A DNA stretch of 64,000 nt. It comes from Turnera subulata. Its lineage: Eukaryota; Streptophyta; Magnoliopsida; Malpighiales; Passifloraceae. Numbering within the stretch: position 1 is the first letter of the stretch; the number at the start of each line of letters is the position of its first letter. The stretch is taken from positions 28,293-92,292 of the forward strand of contig JAKUCV010004279.1 of the NCBI GenBank assembly GCA_028386065.3. The letters run 5' to 3'. Position numbers and translations under genes: made by a program. Positions 11,835-28,800 of this stretch are shown one piece after another. Below the pieces are notes generated by a model. It was given only the letters and a program-made list of their open reading frames with translations, did no database searches and was not told where the DNA came from.

Positions 11835-14818
11835 CTATGGAGTATTAGTTGGCTTACTCTTTGCTTCATCCAAAATCATCTCCGATGAAGAACCAGTTGA
11901 AAATCCCAACTTCAGCATGATTTCTTCCAGACGCTTTGCATTTGTCAGATATAGGTAACCAATCTGTAAGATGTATGATGACAAGATTAAATTCAAGGAA
12001 AGACACCAGATGGTTGGTCTCTTGACAGCACCCTACTTTCATCAAAAGATAAGGCCCTAATTAACGAAATTAGATTTGAAAAATGCATGCTATTATCATG
12101 TGAAGAAAAAAGTGAAAGTGAGCTAACAAGTGTTTCTAGTGAAGATGCTCTGTTGTAGACTGCTGCTCCAGCACGTCTTGTTGTCCGTGTTTTAGCTGAG
12201 CTCTTATTCTTTCCCCACCGAAGGACATCCCTACATTCGAAATGTTCAAATGTCATTGATCAGCAACAAATTTACAGGTTGTAAGTATGCACCACTTGGA
12301 TTCAGCAGACACAGCAATGAATACCAATTAAATATTATGATGAGCACAATATAACTGCTGGCTCTGAATCAATCGGTTTACGAAACTGATGGTCTTGAGA
12401 TGTATGCTGCACGTCATGAATGCCACTTTTCCTATAGATTTAATGCACAGAAATTTTGAATGATCTCAGAGTTAGACAGTCAAAGTTCCAAACTAAATGG
12501 GTTTTCTGCATTGTAACTCTTTTATCACATCCTTCCATCTCATTCATACTCAGAAACCACTTTAGCTATAGAGGCATGTAACTCTACAGCAACAACATTC
12601 CAGACCTTCTCAATTTACATCACCGAGAATTCTGTTTTGCAAGCTTTTGACTTGCAAAACTTCTTGCAGGAGAAAAAAAAAAACTTCAGAGCCATATATA
12701 TTCAGTAAGAGCACCATCTGGAGAGGATAACCTAGTATTTTTGGCCCAAAACTGATAGCAGCTATTTTCAAGCAACTTTAATAATGTGGCCAGCTTTATT
12801 TTCCAAAAGAGAACCCATGCCCTTCAATGCTAGTATATTATAGCATGAAAACCTGTATCCTCCAACCTGAATCGAGGAATTCCTTTCAAACTTCATATCC
12901 TATTGGGAACCTAAATGTAAAGCTAAGATGACTTTAAAAAAATAGAGGGCTACTGGCAACATATTAACAGGGGGCTTTTATAAAAAAGGACCAAAAATGA
13001 TGAGTTGACCAATTTCCTGAAGCCGCTTAATTTTAAACCATAACCTAAACTTCTTATAAAGGATGGGAAACTAATACCCACAAAGGGGGGAAAATCAAGA
13101 GTTTATGCATTTCTCTGTCTTGGACAAGACGGCATGGTGAATGACCAAACCAAAGAATGAAGAAAAATGCCAAGAATCACAAATCATCTCACTTACCTTT
13201 CTTCTGCTGATAAAACATCATCAGCCCTGAGTTTCTGGAGCAATGCATTCTGAAGGTTGAAAAGGTAGCTATCAGAAATCTAAGGCAGACGGGAAAGTAA
13301 ATAAGGTTTGAAAATTGAAACAGAAAGACTGGTATATAACAGAAAACATCATACTTGTGCCTCACAGCGCACCACTGCCATTACACGATCATTATATTCC
13401 TCAATACTCAAAGGAGGAAACAAAAAGTGCCTGCGAGCATACAACTGCACACGATACAGGAAAAGCCAATAAGGAATGTAGGATACTTAGATAGACAATT
13501 GGAAAACAATTACTTTAGAAAAGACAAGGCACAACCACATTCCAGCATCTAGTAGGAATTTGTCAGAAATAAATTACTTTCCAGATCTTTTATTTCACAG
13601 AAAGAGGAAATTTTACTGAAACACAGCAATAAGTGAAGCTTGCATACAAGACAAGAAATATATAAAGCCTACACCAAAACAAGGCCATGCAATAATTTTC
13701 TTCGCACATGATTAAGAGTTTTAAATACTAAACTGACTGAGAGAAGTATAACAAAGGAAGGCAAAAAAGAAGAAAAATAACATACAAGATGAACGGTTTA
13801 ATAAGTAAGTTAATGGAGGGAGGTAATCCCTCACACTGAAAAGCCACTGAATTGCCTCCTCCCTCCAGTCCAATCTCCAAAGTGTTTATTGACAACCAAA
13901 TACTTTAACAGCCACATTGGATTAGATTCAATCGACTATAGCCTCTTTGCAGAACTGCATGAGGCCATCCTACTATATAACTGGTCAGAAAGGTGAAAAC
14001 TTTCAGAGCTTTGACTCTCATCTCCTTCTCCCTCATCGTATTCCAGCAAGTATAAAGAACTACAAAAAACATTGAAAGAGCAAACAGAAATCGTTGTAAC
14101 AAGCACGCACCTCAAATATGCTATCACCAATGTAGGCTAAACCCGCCGCATTATAGACAGATCGAGGCTTCTCTACTTTCGGGGGACTTGGCAACCACGT
14201 ATCATATCCCAAATAAGTTTCATCCAATTTTTCAATAACACCACCTGCACAAGACACCATCAATAATCACTCTCAGTCTAAAACACTCATAAAGAAACAT
14301 ACATTTCCATAAGCACACGCACGCAGGCATTCATATTCGTGAAGCACCCAAATCAAAATATGTTTTTTGTTCGATTACAACAACCTCCGAATGCCGCAAA
14401 AAAAAAAAAACCAACCCAGATACCCCTTTCTTCTTTCTCTTCTTCTTTTTCCCTTACAAGTACAAAATTACATGGCAAGGCATAGTAGAACTGTCAGGGA
14501 CAGAATTCCGCACATTTCTCTTACAGTTCGAACAAATATCCTCAGACACGTACTACATAGGACTCATGAGGCGATGACTGTTGCATTTTGTAAAGAAGAA
14601 AGTTTCAGTACGTGGCGGGTACCTTGACGAGCCGTGGCCTTGCGTTTAAGAAGCTCAGAGACAGAGCTCGCGGTTAGAGTGAGAGTTGGTGTCGCTGTTG
14701 ATGTTGATGTTGTCTTGACGGTTTTAGGTTTGTCCGGGTTTCGGGGAGCGTTGGGATTGTAAGGAAGCCTCTGGATGGTGTCCCATGAAGCTCTCACCCT
14801 CAGTGTTGCCGTCGACAT
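11835..14818 (-). CDS. Mini-ribonuclease III-like protein, chloroplast
   Basis: Six exons: 14818-14623, 14244-14111, 13444-13355, 13249-13197, 12230-12128 and 11963-11835. They give 234 residues, and all junctions are GT-AG and in phase. The first ~65 residues are rich in Ser, Thr and Arg and fit a chloroplast transit peptide. Exons 2-3 encode GLAYIGDSIFELYARRHF, the Mini-III form of the RNase III signature with its conserved Asp. Later parts read NALLQKLRADDVLSAEE, VLRWGKN and GYLYLTNAKRLEEIM, as in bacterial MrnC. There is no double-stranded-RNA-binding domain, as is normal for Mini-III. In Arabidopsis the two relatives (RNC3 and RNC4) act in plastid rRNA maturation and intron turnover; the same role is inferred here. 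It is divergent from the RH20 gene, with 598 bp between the two start codons. Confidence 0.93.
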
Positions 14819-15416
14819 TCTTCTTCTCCCTGGGATTTCTGGATAGTGTTTGCTGCTAAAACCTCGAATAAAATATCAGCTTCTCTTTTCCACTTCAAAA
14901 CTGGTCACGGGCCATTCTTTGGGTAAGAAGCAACAGGCCTCGTATGGGCCCTTTTTCATCCCACTACTAGATTTGGAACGTCCAGCACACAGGCCTTATA
15001 TCGCTTTGATGGGTACCGCTGTGCTGTGGTGTTTGGGCCTTAGCACGTGCCTGAAAAGGTGGGCCCGTTCAAGCCCACAGCCAAAGAAATTGCACACCTG
15101 TCATGATATTTACCATTTTTTCTACAATATGATCTTTACCATTACTTCATACATTAGCGCATGCAATTACGAATTACCACGCCGCCGAATTTTTTTTACC
15201 AACGGTTTCCATTTTTATACATGAAAAAAACAACGGTTTCAGTTCTCCGTCCGTTTATAAAACAGAAACTCCCACCGTCGGTAAAACCCTAACCACCGAT
15301 ACAACCACCATTCTGGCCACCACCACCGGCGGCGATAGGAAATAGAAATCTATCTACTGTTATATCAAAGCATATAATCATCCGTAATCACAGTCGTTGA
15401 CAATCTCACCATCAAC
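14819..15416. promoter_or_regulatory. Shared promoter region of divergent Mini-III and RH20 genes
   Basis: The 598 bp separates two start codons pointing apart. On the plus strand a TATAAA at 15256-15261, about 155 bp before the RH20 start, is a plausible TATA box. No clear TATA box was chosen for the minus gene. The open frame at 14850-15224 crosses the region but resembles nothing known. Confidence 0.55.
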
Positions 15417-19303
<3,887 letters not shown>

Positions 19304-20575
19304 ATGAATAATTATGGGTACAATGCTTCATGACTAATATTATTGAGGCAAAACTTGTATGATTAGAAAGTAGAGTTGTAGATACTTTGCGGATCTCTTG
19401 CTTTTAGTTTTATGTTCATGTACTTCATTGGTTTAGCTGCTATCAGGGGTTGACTCTGTAAGGATATTGTACATGTGAAATAGTGTTCGAAAAGCTTCAT
19501 TCCTCGTTTCACGACATGGTTACAACCTTTGCATCATATTTCTTATATTTCACCATTTTGGATGGGTTGTAAATTTATTTTGGGTGACCATTTTGTGCGT
19601 AGCCTAATACAGCAGGCGTTTATCTACCTTGCAAGTTGCACGTGGACCAGGACTGCTAGAAGGAACCTTTGCATGCATGACCTATGGTTTTGACTCTTTC
19701 ACTCGCTCCCGTGGTGATTTCCAAAGTTCAACTCTCGGTTTCATAATTGGGTCCTGTTTCTTCTGAAGATGTGGCCTGCTGCAATATGATCGCCAACAAG
19801 CATACTTATATAAGGAATTTCCATCCAACTTCCCACCTCTCTTCAATTATGCGCTCCATTCCTGGTAGGCTTCATGTTCTTGTTATAAGAGCTGGTGTGT
19901 GTGGCTGAATGGGAGCGCAATTCTTGGCAAGTTGGCATAATGAATTGTCGCATCTTGGTTATTAATAATATACTAATGCTCCTACCTATAAAAATTTGCT
20001 CATGCACAGCTGATTTGCTTCGCAGCAGCTAATATGTGGAGACATAATTTATCAACAGTATTGGCACAATTATAAACATAAAACACATGAAGAATTTCCC
20101 ATAAACCCACAACACTTTGAGGATAGCGCAAGAGAATCGACGTATCAAAGTAAATGGAACACAAGATGGTTAATAACCCATGGAAAAGAAAACGGAGAAT
20201 AATTTTCAAGAGAACATTGGTTTATCAAGGTCGAATAGAAAGAACAGGAGTGACCGCAAAGAGGAAAGGGTGTTATCCGACAGGAATTCTAAGAATAAAC
20301 AGGCCCAACTCAAAGCCCAAACCCGAGACCCCAACGATGTCCGAAAGGACCAATGCAAAACTTAGAGACGAGAGAGAAACGATGTCGAAAAGGCCCAAAT
20401 CAAAACTAAGAGCGAGGCCCAAACCAATAGAGAAACAACACACTGATTCCATTTCCGAGTAGCCATGGGAGCAAAGTTGGTGGTGGTAGCAGAGTAAGGG
20501 AGAGCGAGCAAGCAAAGTGAAAGTGACAGATTTTGAATCGAGAACCAAGAAGCAAAAGGAATTTCGAGCATAACA
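19304..20575. other. RH20 3' flank and promoter of the next gene
   Basis: The first part is probably the RH20 3' UTR. A frame at 20154-20462 contains an imperfect internal repeat (around MSERTNAKLRDERETMSKRPKSKL) but matches nothing known and lies in what is probably the 5' flank or leader of the next gene. No gene is called. Confidence 0.5.
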
Positions 20576-23027
20576 ATGGTCGAATTCGGTGTCAAGCTAT
20601 ACCGTGACAAGCCCAAGAAAGGTATATTTAGATTCAAGAAATGTCGATTACTGTATTATTATTATTTACCAAAAGAAGATTCCCCTATTTTTCTTTTTCT
20701 TTTAACACCCTGCAGCATTATTATCCTTTTTTATTCTTTCACTTATTTGGGTTCAATCATTGATGGGTTTTGTTGGGCGTTTGACCTTTTGATATTTGTT
20801 TGTTCTCCTCTCGCTTGTTGCAAAGAACAGCAAAACTGAAGCAGCAGCAACAAGAGCAGCAGCAGCAGCAGCAGCAGAAGGGAGTGCCAAATCCAACAGC
20901 AAAACCAGCAGCGTCATCATCATTGTCTGCAGCAGAGTCAGCTGCAGCTGCATCATACAAAATGGGGTCTCAGTCTACTGCATCTGCCCCACCACCACCT
21001 CCGCCTCCACCTCAGCCCCCTAAGGAGTCCTTCGCCAGGCGCTACAAGTTCCTCTGGCCTCTCCTCTTGACTGTCAATCTCGCTGTTGGAGGTCATTTCT
21101 AAGTTTCCTTCCCTTTGATTCGTTTTTCTCTTCTTAGTGTATCTGATTTCTTATTGGTGATTGTGGGTGTTCTACTTTACTGTGATGGGAAAACAGATAT
21201 GGGAATCTGGGTTTCTGCCAAATTACTGGGTTTTTTTTCTTGTTTAATTATCAATAATTGTTGTTTTCTGAAGCTAACTCTTGATGTTACTTTGCTGCAA
21301 CGAGGAACATACCGTTTCAGTTCCATGTTTGAGTTTAAACATGTTAGGATAAGGTGACCTCCAAGTACTTTATCTTTATACTATCTGTGAGGTTAATGAT
21401 TGCTTCGATAAGGATGTTAGGTTTCACTGATTGTCTGGTAAGAGAGAGAGAAAGAAACAGAGAGTATAGTTGAGAGCAGTTTGCCGAATGCTGTGATGGT
21501 GACTGGTTGGCTTGTGAAAAGCGGTAGAGAGTGAAGCATGACAATAAGACACAATGCTTGCCCTTAAATCCATACACATCAAGCCCCTTATAAGACTACT
21601 AACTATTGTTTCTTCTTGCCTTGTGAGATTGACAACCAAGTAGTGTATTATCAAAATCCATATAGGGGTTGGGTACGGTTACAGAAAAGTACTGCGGAAG
21701 AAACTTATGTTGTCTTTCTACATTCCTGCAAGTCACGTGTATTGGAATATCTTGGGAAATAAATTTGCCTTCATTCTCCTGGAGGCTTGATGGTGCTATC
21801 ATGTTGCTTTGTTTTTCCTTTCTTCAATTAAAGACAGTATTGAAGCAAAATAAAGATCAACGTGTTATATGATGACTGGAGATTGGTGAAAATACCAAAT
21901 ATTCTTGTAATCATAATTAGGACTGACAATTCTAGTAATGTTTGGTATTGGCTTAGCGGCTGAGACTCTTGTAGGGATTCAGAATGAAGGAGCTTTTAAC
22001 ACACAAATACACACAACGAAAGTTTGACAGATTCTAGGTCCTCTTTTACAAATAAGAGCAGATATTTCCTTTTCTGAATGAAAATATCAGAGAATGCATC
22101 TGTGATATACTGCTGAAAAGCACGATGTCTCCAGAATTCTTCTATGTTGTATGTACAAAATGGCGGATCTTCTCTTAATAATTGCTTCAGGCAAACATTT
22201 CATGATGACTCGGTTTGATGTTGTGGCATCTTGTGTCCAGACAATGGCATCGACTATGATCCTTAAGAAAGTATAGTTGTGAGGAGAAGTGAAATAGGCT
22301 TTTGCTTGTTCTCCTATGGTGTTGCTATGCAGCTTGTTGTCCTCTTTTAACAGAATTATTGTGGCCACTCTCTTTTCCTTTAATTTTTCCTTTTTTCTTT
22401 GTGTGTTATTAACCAAATGAATAGGTTATGAAATTGATAACCAAAAGTTTAGGAAATTATTGTCATCAAAGTTATTTTCAGTTAGTACTGAGATTGATTT
22501 GCAGTATTATATGCTTGCCTAGCACTTTTACATCTCATTGGAGTATTAGTTGAGCAATCATCTTTTTTCAGTATCTGGCCTGTCTGCGTTGTCCATTTCT
22601 GTCTTCCCTGCTTTTGGAATGCTACTGTTATGAAGTTATTAACTGTTGGAGACAATATTTTGCAAAGTTTTTTTTTTCCTTTTCTTTACCTGAATTTAGT
22701 TTAACTTCTACAGCCTACTTATTCATGAGAACGAATAAAAAGGACACAGACTCAGAGGAAGAAGCTGCAAGCACTATCTCTTCTACTCCAAATTCATCCA
22801 CTCTTACTTCTGTGGTTGCTGCCACACCTGTACCAGTGCCAGCTGTTATAGAAGCTCCAAAGGTGCGTGAACCTCTTCCAGAGGATCAACAGCGTGAATT
22901 ATTTAAGTGGATTCTGGAAGAGAAAAGGAAAGTCAAACCAAAAGATGCAGAGGAGAAGAAACGCATTGATGAAGAGAAAGCTATCCTCAAACAATTCATT
23001 CGGGCAAAATCCGTACCAACCATCTAG
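20576..23027 (+). CDS. Small single-pass membrane protein of unknown function
   Basis: Three exons: 20576-20621, 20831-21091 and 22714-23027, giving 206 residues. The second acceptor (AACAG|CAAAAC) is the one that keeps the frame. Layout: a conserved-looking N-terminus MVEFGVKLYRDKPKKAKLK, a Gln tract (~20-31), an Ala/Ser-rich stretch, a run of eight prolines (~69-76), then RRY followed by a hydrophobic segment FLWPLLLTVNLAVGAYLFM (~89-107). After it come an acidic Ser/Thr-rich linker and a charged C-terminus (about 145-206) likely to be helical. By position it probably matches the Arabidopsis gene between RH20 and FLX-like 3 (At1g55160), which has no defined function. The positively charged side before the membrane segment suggests a short C-terminal-facing orientation, but this is inference. 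Intron 2 is 1.6 kb. Confidence 0.8.
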
Positions 23028-25767
23028 TTGTCTATTCGAAATTGAGATTGCAATGAAAGCTGTTTTTGACTGGTCACAGGGTCTTGTGCAATGGTAAAAG
23101 CGTTAAGTTTGCAACTTCAAATGGGAATGTTAACTTCTTGAGGACATTGTAAAAAAATCTCAAGGTTAGGACTATGTCTAATTTCTCTCTCATTTGTTCC
23201 ATTTTAGTAAAACAATTACGGTGTAATTGCCTTTCTATTGGTTAGAAGCTTGAATTCTGATGCTATATATCAATGCATTTCCATGATATCTTTCCTCACA
23301 GGCTGTTTTTAATTTAATAAAATTTCTGCAAAATGTAGTCATCTTTATCAGTTGAAGTGTTCTAATTTCTAAATGAGGTTGCTGTTGGCATCTGGTGAAT
23401 GCTTTTGCTTTTACATACTATCTTTGCCACTGTCCTTAGCTTTATCCAACCACCCAGAACTTGATGGGTTGCTCATATTAAAAATGTGGGGCTGAATCTT
23501 GTCTTTATGCATGTACAGTCCAGCTGAAAACCTCGGCAGTATACCGGTGCTTGCATTGGACTGTGGGCCAGCAGTAAAATACCCCACCAATCCACAGTTT
23601 AAAGTTCATCAAACAAGTCTTAGATGATTCATCTAAAACTTTATACTTTAAACCAACCATTAGGAGATGGCTTGTTGGTTTTGCTCCATTTCTCACCCGT
23701 GCAAACCCTGTATTTAGGTTTTCTGTTTAAGGTTCCTTCCGTGAAATTGCACTTTGTGGGATGATGACCTCAACAGGGGAAAGGGCCAAGAGGGATTTCA
23801 TTCCTTGCTGTCATTTTTGTCATATTAGTGTAAGGAGGCGAACATCGTTTTCAATGAATGGTATTGTTGATCTCATTTGCTGTCCAATAACAGAAATGAA
23901 TTGAGAAATGAAGCATATTCCCCAACTTTTCAAGGTGAAGAGATTCACATGGTGACATGGGCCTAATGAGAGAGCATGCACAGGTTCCAAAGAGGATGTG
24001 GACACCACTAATACGCACTCTGAGAGTACCCATAAAATTGCAAGCTTCCAAAATCAAAACCAACTGCAACTACCCAATAAGATTTGTCTTCCAACTTCCC
24101 AATTATGCTTTGGTCCTCAATTTCGTCCCATGAAATATTAAACAACTGAAGAATATACTCCAAAGCACCTAAACCCTTACCTTTCCTAAAAGAATTGAGA
24201 AAGATTTCCCGTATATTCTCTAAGATCCTTGGAGATATTGATGTGTTTAACAAATCAAACCAGCAAATGAAGAAGAAGAAGAGGGTTGTTATATAGATCT
24301 TGTGCAACTGTGATAATTGATAAAGTATTTATTTGTAGTACAGATACTTATAAGTTAGGCAGTTTTGAAGGATGGAATGATCGCTCTAAAGGTAAGCAGA
24401 GGAATGGAGCTAACATTTAAATATACTTGCAATCAACAAATTAATGGGCCACTTAGAATTCAATATGGTAGTATTTGGTAACAGTCAAAGAGAGACATGT
24501 TGAAAGTTTTAAAAGCTTGGATTAATTAATGTGTCTTTCCCCAAAAGAGATGGCTTTATTTCCAATTCTTCCTTTTCCAATACATGTAGACATAATTATC
24601 CCTCCTCAAAAACAATGCATGCTATACACAAAAAAAATTTAGGCAATTATGAGCACCATTATTTTGTTCATCACACTGAGGATGGTCAAGGGCTTGGTTT
24701 GACATAAACTAAGAGTATTTGAGGTAAAGAGGGAGGTAATCCACATGTGGTTTCTTTCCATACACTAATAAATATGAAGGAGAGGGTACTACTACTACTA
24801 CTACTACATGGTAATGAAAGTAACATGAGCGGTTGGCCTAGGTGTTTGTAAATATATGGATTGGGTGAGAATTTCTGTGTGTATTGTGAGAGAGAGGGAC
24901 AAAAGTTGTGGCAAAGATGATGATGGGGATTGGAGAATGTGGTTAGATTTATTGAGTCTCACATGAATGCACGAGGCCACCAGCTGCCCCCTGCAAAGAT
25001 GGACGCCTCAAGCCACTGTGCCACGAGACAATTATGGACTTGTGGGGACTTTTTATCCTATATTCTTGTTTATACACAAACATCCATCGGTGTGTAATTT
25101 ATGAGAAACCTTATCATGGTACCCATTATGAATTCTTTTGAAAGATTTCTTCTTTTCTTTCTGTTATAGTATACACTTTGATCAATAATCATAATTGGAT
25201 CCATGCATATGCTACCCTATTCGTGAACTGTGCTGTGATCCATATCTTTCAAAAAGGAGTTAATGTTATCAATTTGATTTAATGTTAGCTAGCTAGTTGC
25301 TTCTTAATTATTTTCAAGAAATCGCCGAAGCGGGCCAAAAAATGGCCCTACTTAAGTTAAAGCCAGAAGATTCATTCAAATAAATAGTAGTAAGAATTAT
25401 TTTCAATTGATAAAATTCGTCTAAACAATTTTACAAACAGCAAAGTACACTTACAAATTGAGCTGGTGACATATAACCTTATCGAGTACCCTCATATTAG
25501 AATAATGCATGCATATATATATGTACATACAAACCTCACAAGAGTCAAGCTCAAGGCAATATATATACTTATAATCTATCATCTACCCAAAAATACCAAT
25601 ATTCTCTCTTAGTCCCCAACTTAAGCTTCAGCCCCATTGGCTGTCTCATAGCCGCACGCGTGCACGTAGACATAAACCCAGATTCGTACTTTCCCTTACA
25701 AAAAATAATGTCATTATCACTCCTCTGTTCACCATAATTAAGCATATTTAAGCAAAGCAAAGCAAAG

Positions 25768-25799
<32 letters not shown>

Positions 25800-25814
25800 C
25801 AAAAACCATCCATA
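23028..25814. promoter_or_regulatory. Intergenic region and CYP90D1 promoter
   Basis: No gene was found in this 2.8 kb. It contains an (ACT)n tract at 24788-24807, a TATA-like TATATATA near 25560 (about 250 bp before the start codon), and a GCAAA / GAAA / GA-rich leader at about 25754-25799. The motif CGCACG at 25653-25658, CGTGCG on the minus strand, fits the brassinosteroid-response element CGTG(T/C)G. Confidence 0.5.
25653..25658 (-). promoter_or_regulatory. Candidate brassinosteroid-response element (BRRE)
   Basis: CGCACG on the plus strand reads CGTGCG on the minus strand. It lies 157 bp before the CYP90D1 start codon inside CGCACGCGTGCACG. BZR1-type factors bind CGTG(T/C)G and repress brassinosteroid biosynthesis genes, so the site fits the gene's job. 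A 6-bp match alone is weak evidence. Confidence 0.45.
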
Positions 25815-28800
25815 ATGGACAACTTATTGTTGATTGTGTTAGCAATTTTGTTGTCCACCATACTTCTCTACAGGAACAGGAGGCTTAGTATCATCAGATC
25901 ATCTAAGTACAAAACCCCACTCCCTTTAGGTACTCTTGGTTGGCCTCTTATCGGTGAAACCATCGACTTCATTTCCTGTGCCTACTCAGACCGCCCTGAA
26001 AGCTTCGTCAATAAACGTCGTCTCATGTAAGTATATATATATTATATGATCACAAACGCTAGCACACATCATTAATATAGGTTAATTACCATTGCTTAAT
26101 TAGTAGCTAATCAGTTTAACTACAATAGTATTCAACAATATTCATGTTTTTGGTGTTGTATTAGGTATACATGCTTAGTTAAGCTGCCTAGCTAGGTTTA
26201 ATAAGGTTTTATGTACTTGTTAGATGATTAGTCTGTATTTTATTTATTGTTAGCAAGTGATATCTGAATAGTACTTGCTTAAGTAAACTTCTTAACCACA
26301 AGTAAGCTTCTTCTATTACTTCCAACCAACTCCAAGAGAGACGCTTCAAGCTCAACATTTTTATTGTTGATTTTGCAAATTTACAAATTTGAACTAATAA
26401 ATGAATACCATAAGCTACGGCAATGGAAGAGAAAAGTTGTGTAGTAGCTAGCTAATCGACCACCACCGTTTTGGGTATTTTTTTACAGGTTCGGGAAGGT
26501 GTTCAAGTCACACATATTTGGAAGTCCTACGATTGTATCGACAGATGCAGAAGTAAGCAAATTCATCCTGCAAAGTGATGCAAAGATATTCGTGCCTTTT
26601 TACCCGAAATCCCTCACTGAGTTGATGGGGAAGTCCTCCATCTTGCTCATTAATGGAAGCTTACAAAGAAGAATCCACGGTCTCATAGGAGCCTTCTTCA
26701 AGTCCCCACACCTCAAAGCTCAAATCACAAGAGACATGCAAAGTTATGTTCAAGCCTCGATGGAGAAATGGAGGGATGACCAGCCCGTTTACATACAAGA
26801 TGAAGCCAAAAACGTTAGTCTTTAATTTCTCTCTGTCTCTCTGCCTCTCTCTCTGTGTGTGTGTCTGTGTGTGCCCGTGCGTGTCTTTTTGTTGTGTGTG
26901 GTTTAGTGTGAATTCTATCCTTGAAGTTTGAAACCCACCATCTTTTCAGCTTCTTCTGAGTTTCAAGATGAGTTTTTGAGATGAGTTCCAATGGACGAAG
27001 CATAAAACAAAAAGATTTTTATCTTTCTTTAACTTATCTCTCACATATGGCTTAATTTTTTCTTTCTTCCAAAGTATTCACATGCTTTACGAGGAACAGG
27101 CCAACACGTAGAACATGTAGACATTACTCCTCTCCTCTCTCTCTCTCTCTCTCGCTCACATTCACTTTTCTCTCGCTGTCTAGTGAAACCAATCATTGAT
27201 GTTTGCATTTTTATCTCTGGCTTCTACTTAAGTTTGAAATGATTTTGCTGGAAAGTAACAAAGAGCTAAGTGGAGTATGGGGCTCACAATAATTTTGCAT
27301 GAATCATATTGTCTAGTAAATGACACTCATAATAATGACTAATGCTAGAGAGTCCTTGCAGAAAGTTACTAAGAAAGACCCTTCTTTTGTCTCCAGATTG
27401 CCTTTCAAGTGTTAGTCAAGGCATTGATTAGTTTGGATCCAGGTGAGGAAATGGAGTCACTAAAGCAACAGTTCCAAGAATTTATCTCGGGTCTCATGTC
27501 TTTACCTATCAAGATACCTGGAAGTCAACTTTATCGATCATTACAGGCGAGTCATTACCAATCTGTTTATTTCCCTCTATACTTTTCATAATTAATGAAT
27601 TTTAACTACAGTAATCTATCCCCTCCTCGTTCTACCATGATTAATTTCATTAATTAAGATTAGAACAATTAAACTTTTGGGTTTCCCTCAGGCAAAGAAG
27701 AAAATGGTGAAGCTGGTGAAAAAAATAATCCAATCCAAAAGGGACAATGGTGGCATCTCAAAAGTACCAAAAGATGTTGTGGATGTTTTGGTGAATGATG
27801 CAAGTGAACAACTGACGGATGATCTAATAGCCGATAATATGATAGATATGATGATCCCTGGGGAGGATTCAGTGCCGGTCCTCATGACACTTGCCATTAA
27901 GTACCTCTCAGATTGCCCTGCCGCCCTACAACAATTGACGGTATGCATTAATTTTCTTACTTATCATTAATTTTCTTATTGAACTACTAATTAAGTAGCG
28001 ACTAGGGTTTTTCCCCATAGTACCGATCAATGTACGTACTGATAACTACAAGTCGTCACTAAGAGGGACCATGCAAAATGTCACCATAACACCACCATCC
28101 TAGATTTGTAAAGACATCTTTCTCAGAGAATCAGTATCTTGAATTAATTAATTAAGTAACCCCATTTACAAAACAAGATATAAAACACTTTCCATGAACG
28201 CTGTAGCTGTTGTCTTCAAATTCTTTTTGAATCATTTGAACAAGCTGGCCTTTCACATTTGTTGGATCATTGGGTTCGGTTCGTGTTTAGTTAGGTGACC
28301 TATCAATGTCTTTGTTCTTTCGCTCCACGTGTGACGGGGGTCATCCTAAGTACTATTTTGTTTAGTTCCCACTCCAGTTAATTTCATTTTTTTATTCTTC
28401 TTTTCGTCTGGTAGTCTTTGTCTTGTGATTAATATTGTGAATTTCTTGGTGTAATGAATGAATCCACAGGAGGAGAACATGAAGCTGAAAAATCTGAAAG
28501 CAAAGCTTGGAGAGCCCTTGTGTTGGAGTGATTACTTATCTTTACCATTTACTCAAACTGTAAGTTACATAAATTACCGTTGTAAATTTGAAACTAAAAA
28601 AAGACTTTGTTCTATGTATGATATATATGCCTATTCTTTCATTGCTGGAAACAGGTGATTACTGAAACCCTAAGAATGGGAAACGTTATAATTGGGGTGA
28701 TGAGGAAGGCAATGAAAGATATAGAGGTTAAAGGGCATTTGATACCCAAGGGGTGGTGTGTTTTTGCATACTTTAGGTCAGTTCATCTTGATGAAAATCA

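Noticed and set aside
14850..15224. 124-codon plus-strand frame
   Set aside because: It lies in the divergent promoter, matches no family and overlaps likely leader sequence.
20154..20462. 102-codon frame with internal repeat
   Set aside because: The composition is highly charged with no recognisable domain, and it overlaps other frames just upstream of a real gene. It is probably chance.
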